A stretch of 64,000 nt of DNA from Planotetraspora mira. Its GTDB lineage: Bacteria > Actinomycetota > Actinomycetes > Streptosporangiales > Streptosporangiaceae. The DNA is taken from assembly GCF_016863275.1 (NCBI RefSeq), contig NZ_BOOO01000006.1, positions 1-64,000 on the forward strand, in the 5' to 3' direction. Shown piece after piece: positions 62,332-64,000 of the stretch; position 1 is the stretch's first letter, and each line of letters opens with the position of its first letter. Below the pieces are notes generated by a model, which had not been told where the DNA came from, did no database searches, and was given only the letters and a program-made list of their open reading frames with translations. Both the position numbers and the translations under genes were made by a program.

Positions 62332-63251
62332 CCCCTGATCCGATCCCATGCGCGCGCACGCCCCCACTGCGGGCGTGGCCTTGCCGGCGTCCGCTCCAGC
62401 ACGAACTCGGCGTACGGCACCGTCCAGACCACCTCGTGGCCGATCCGGTGACCGGTGTGGCCGCTCTCCCCGTACGCCGTGCCGTGGTCGGAGCAGATGA
62501 TCGTGAAGCACGGCCTGTTCCTGGTCATGAGGGCGAACAGACGGCCGATGTGCCTGTCGACGTATTCCAGGGCGGCCGCGTGGCTCTCCAGCGTGTCGCC
62601 GTCCTCCTGCGCGGCGCCCGCCAGGTGGAACCAGTTGGGCTGATGGAGGGCCGAGACGTTGACGAAGAGGAAGGCCGGCTCGTCCCTGTCGCGCAGCGCC
62701 AGCTCCGCCCGGTCGATCTGCCGCTCCAGGGAATGGCGGGAGGTGACGCCGAACTCGGGCGCCCAGTGACTCTCCTCGAACAGTCCCGGCAACGCGGAAC
62801 CGAGCGGGCTCTGCTTGTTGAAGAACCCGACGCCTCCCACGCACACCGTTTGGTAGCCCGCCTTGGCGAGGCCCGTGGGCAGGTCCGGGGCGTCGAACAC
62901 CCAGGTGCCGGCGGCGGTCGTCTCGCTTCCCGGGAACCGGGCCGCGAACGGCCGCGCGTGCGCGCCTGGCTCGGCCGGGGTGGGGAGGAAGCCCGCGAAC
63001 ATCGCCGCGTGGGCCGCATAGGTGAAACTCCCCGGGCTGTGCCGGCGCTCCCATCTTCCTTCCGGCAACACGCGGGCCAGGTTCGGCAGCCTGCCGTCCG
63101 CCACGAGCCGGGCCGCCACGTCGTAACGCAGGGTGTCCAGTGTCACCAGCAGGATGTCGTGGCTGCCCACGACGGTGTTCATGTCCCGGGTGTTCATGTC
63201 CCGAGTGATCAGGTCCCGGGTGATCACATCCCGGGTGTTCAGGTCACGCAT
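62328..63251 (-). CDS. STM4013 family hydrolase (alkaline phosphatase/sulfatase fold)
   Basis: A 307-residue metal-dependent hydrolase of the alkaline phosphatase superfamily: metal-binding ILLVTLDTLRYD (Asp39), SPGSFTYAAHAAMFAGFLP with a Ser/Thr nucleophile region, and ICSDHGTAYGESGHTGHRIGHE with the second metal site. It lacks the CxPxR formylglycine motif, so a phosphatase or phosphodiesterase-like reaction is more likely than a sulfatase. No signal peptide is present, so it acts in the cytoplasm. Its N-terminus is five pentapeptide repeats (RDLNT-RDVIT-RDLIT-RDMNT-RDMNT) that come before the conserved fold. The ATG at 63251 has GGGAGAG before it and overlaps the STM4014 end by 13 bases. 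Confidence 0.85.
   Translation of the reverse strand: MRDLNTRDVITRDLITRDMNTRDMNTVVGSHDILLVTLDTLRYDVAARLVADGRLPNLARVLPEGRWERRHSPGSFTYAAHAAMFAGFLPTPAEPGAHARPFAARFPGSETTAAGTWVFDAPDLPTGLAKAGYQTVCVGGVGFFNKQSPLGSALPGLFEESHWAPEFGVTSRHSLERQIDRAELALRDRDEPAFLFVNVSALHQPNWFHLAGAAQEDGDTLESHAAALEYVDRHIGRLFALMTRNRPCFTIICSDHGTAYGESGHTGHRIGHEVVWTVPYAEFVLERTPARPRPQWGRARAWDRIRG
63175..63249. repeat. 15-base tandem repeat, five units, at the STM4013 start
   Basis: Units at 63175, 63190, 63205, 63220 and 63235 (type GTGTTCATGTCCCGG on the plus strand) abut the start codon and encode five RD(L/V/M)(N/I)T pentapeptides on the minus strand. Two units carry in-frame ATG codons, so alternative starts inside the repeat are possible. 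Confidence 0.9.
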
Positions 63252-64000
63252 GACAACTCTCCCTCGCCTCGGATGTCCCGGGACTGCATGCCCTGCCGCC
63301 ATCCCCCCGACACCGCCGCGATCTGTGTGGCATAGGTGTCCAGGCCATCACCCGGGCCCCCGGGCAGGCCGGTCAGGCCCGGGAGCAGGTCACCGAAGGC
63401 GTTGACCTCGGCGACCGCGGTGGATCTCCAGTCCGTTCCGATCATCAGGTCGACTCCGATCGCCAGGCTGCCGGGGAAGCAGTCCGCGGCTCGGACGCAT
63501 ACGTCGAGCGCGCCCTGCCATCCCGCCGTCCCGAGACGCTCCCGCACCCGGCCGAGGTCACCGCGAACGCCGCCGAGGTGCAGGTTCGTCATCGGCGTGC
63601 GGCCCACTCTGACGACGACATGGGTGGGCGCACCCGCGACCACGACGACCCGGAGGTCGAAGGCCCGGCCGTCCATGGACGCCTTGGGAAACCACCGCTC
63701 GACGTGCAACCCGTCGGGCGCGAGCGCGCCGACGACCGCCGCCACGTCGGTCTCGCTCTCGTAGGTCCGCACCCGCAGCGAGTTGTACAGCGAGGCCCCG
63801 CCTCGTCGGCCGCGCCCGGCCTCGCCCGGACCGTCGGTTCCCGTGCCCCAGCCGTCCGGCAACGCCGCAGACGTCACCGCTTTCACCCGCGCGCCCAGCG
63901 CCTGGAAGGCGATCACTCCGGACGCGGACGATCCGTGGGCGGGCTTGACGAACACGCGCGGCCAACCGTCGCGGGTCATCAGCTCCCGCAACTCCCGGTA
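63239..64000 (-). CDS. STM4014 family ATP-grasp protein, 5' end missing
   Basis: The C-terminal 253 residues are visible; the frame is open to the window edge. It has ATP-grasp features of the RimK-like kind: WPRVFVKPAHGSSASGVIAFQ with the ATP-binding Lys, ERWFPKASMDGRAFDLRVVVVAG, and VDLMIG...VAEVNAFGDLLPG with the metal ligands Glu and Asn. Such enzymes join a carboxylate to an amine or thiol via acyl phosphate. It is the first visible gene of the STM4014-4013-4012-4011 operon and overlaps STM4013 by 13 bases. The STM4015 leucine-rich-repeat partner known from other genomes would be expected beyond the edge. Confidence 0.85.
   Translation of the reverse strand, partial: YRELRELMTRDGWPRVFVKPAHGSSASGVIAFQALGARVKAVTSAALPDGWGTGTDGPGEAGRGRRGGASLYNSLRVRTYESETDVAAVVGALAPDGLHVERWFPKASMDGRAFDLRVVVVAGAPTHVVVRVGRTPMTNLHLGGVRGDLGRVRERLGTAGWQGALDVCVRAADCFPGSLAIGVDLMIGTDWRSTAVAEVNAFGDLLPGLTGLPGGPGDGLDTYATQIAAVSGGWRQGMQSRDIRGEGELSCVT

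Overview
The window is very GC-rich, and its gene families point to a filamentous actinomycete, most likely Streptosporangiales (Nonomuraea, Streptosporangium or Microbispora type). Pointers are a PF04672 methyltransferase, CebR boxes, an HspR-type HAIR element, many GTG/TTG starts, ATGA/GTGA overlaps and several leaderless-looking promoters. The genus is an inference. No tRNA, rRNA, CRISPR, insertion sequence or phage gene was recognised.

Region 1 (1-16 kb), sugar catabolism. A ROK regulator fragment is divergent from a tightly coupled Entner-Doudoroff operon, zwf-edd-glk-eda. On the minus strand follow a PfkB kinase, a LacI regulator, a GH13 alpha-glucosidase and a MalEFG-type ABC transporter without its own ATPase. 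The MsmK/MsiK-type ATPase is divergent, across a 19-bp palindromic operator candidate. An ACT-domain protein and an orphan sensor kinase follow.

Region 2 (16-26 kb), cell surface. After a lipoprotein esterase comes a nonulosonic acid polymer cluster: a single-chain CMP-sialate synthetase/HAD phosphatase/sialate synthase, a GT2 glycosyltransferase, a polysialyltransferase-like protein, and two convergent putative transferases. A secreted formylglycine sulfatase follows. This resembles teichulosonic acid (Kdn or sialic acid cell-wall polymer) loci of Streptomyces.

Region 3 (26-37 kb), cellobiose. The operon is cebEFG-bglC followed by cebR, and a second GH1 gene has its own promoter. Three perfect TGGGAGCGCTCCCA boxes tie these together. 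A stand-alone condensation-domain protein, an aldose epimerase and an APH-family kinase lie here too.

Region 4 (37-58 kb), mostly housekeeping: FAD oxidoreductase, type II DAHP synthase, PF04672 methyltransferase, thioredoxin, ctaD, an ExeM-like secreted nuclease, a universal stress protein, a HAAS/PadR pair, cydABDC, HtrA protease, an acyl-CoA ligase and lon with a HAIR element.

Region 5 (58.6-64 kb), uncharacterised. A small conserved protein plus a DUF6745 protein converge on a coupled operon of STM4014 (ATP-grasp, cut by the window edge), STM4013 (alkaline-phosphatase-fold hydrolase), STM4012 and STM4011 (two radical SAM proteins). The families are known but I know of no assigned product or pathway. 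This is the best candidate for an undescribed system.

Cutting across regions is an interspersed repeat built on GTGATCATGCACAG (6231-6403 and 50281-50393). It forms the start of the PfkB kinase gene, the tail and stop codon of the LacI gene, and a 38-residue linker inside CydD, read each time so that GAT CAT GCA gives Asp-His-Ala.
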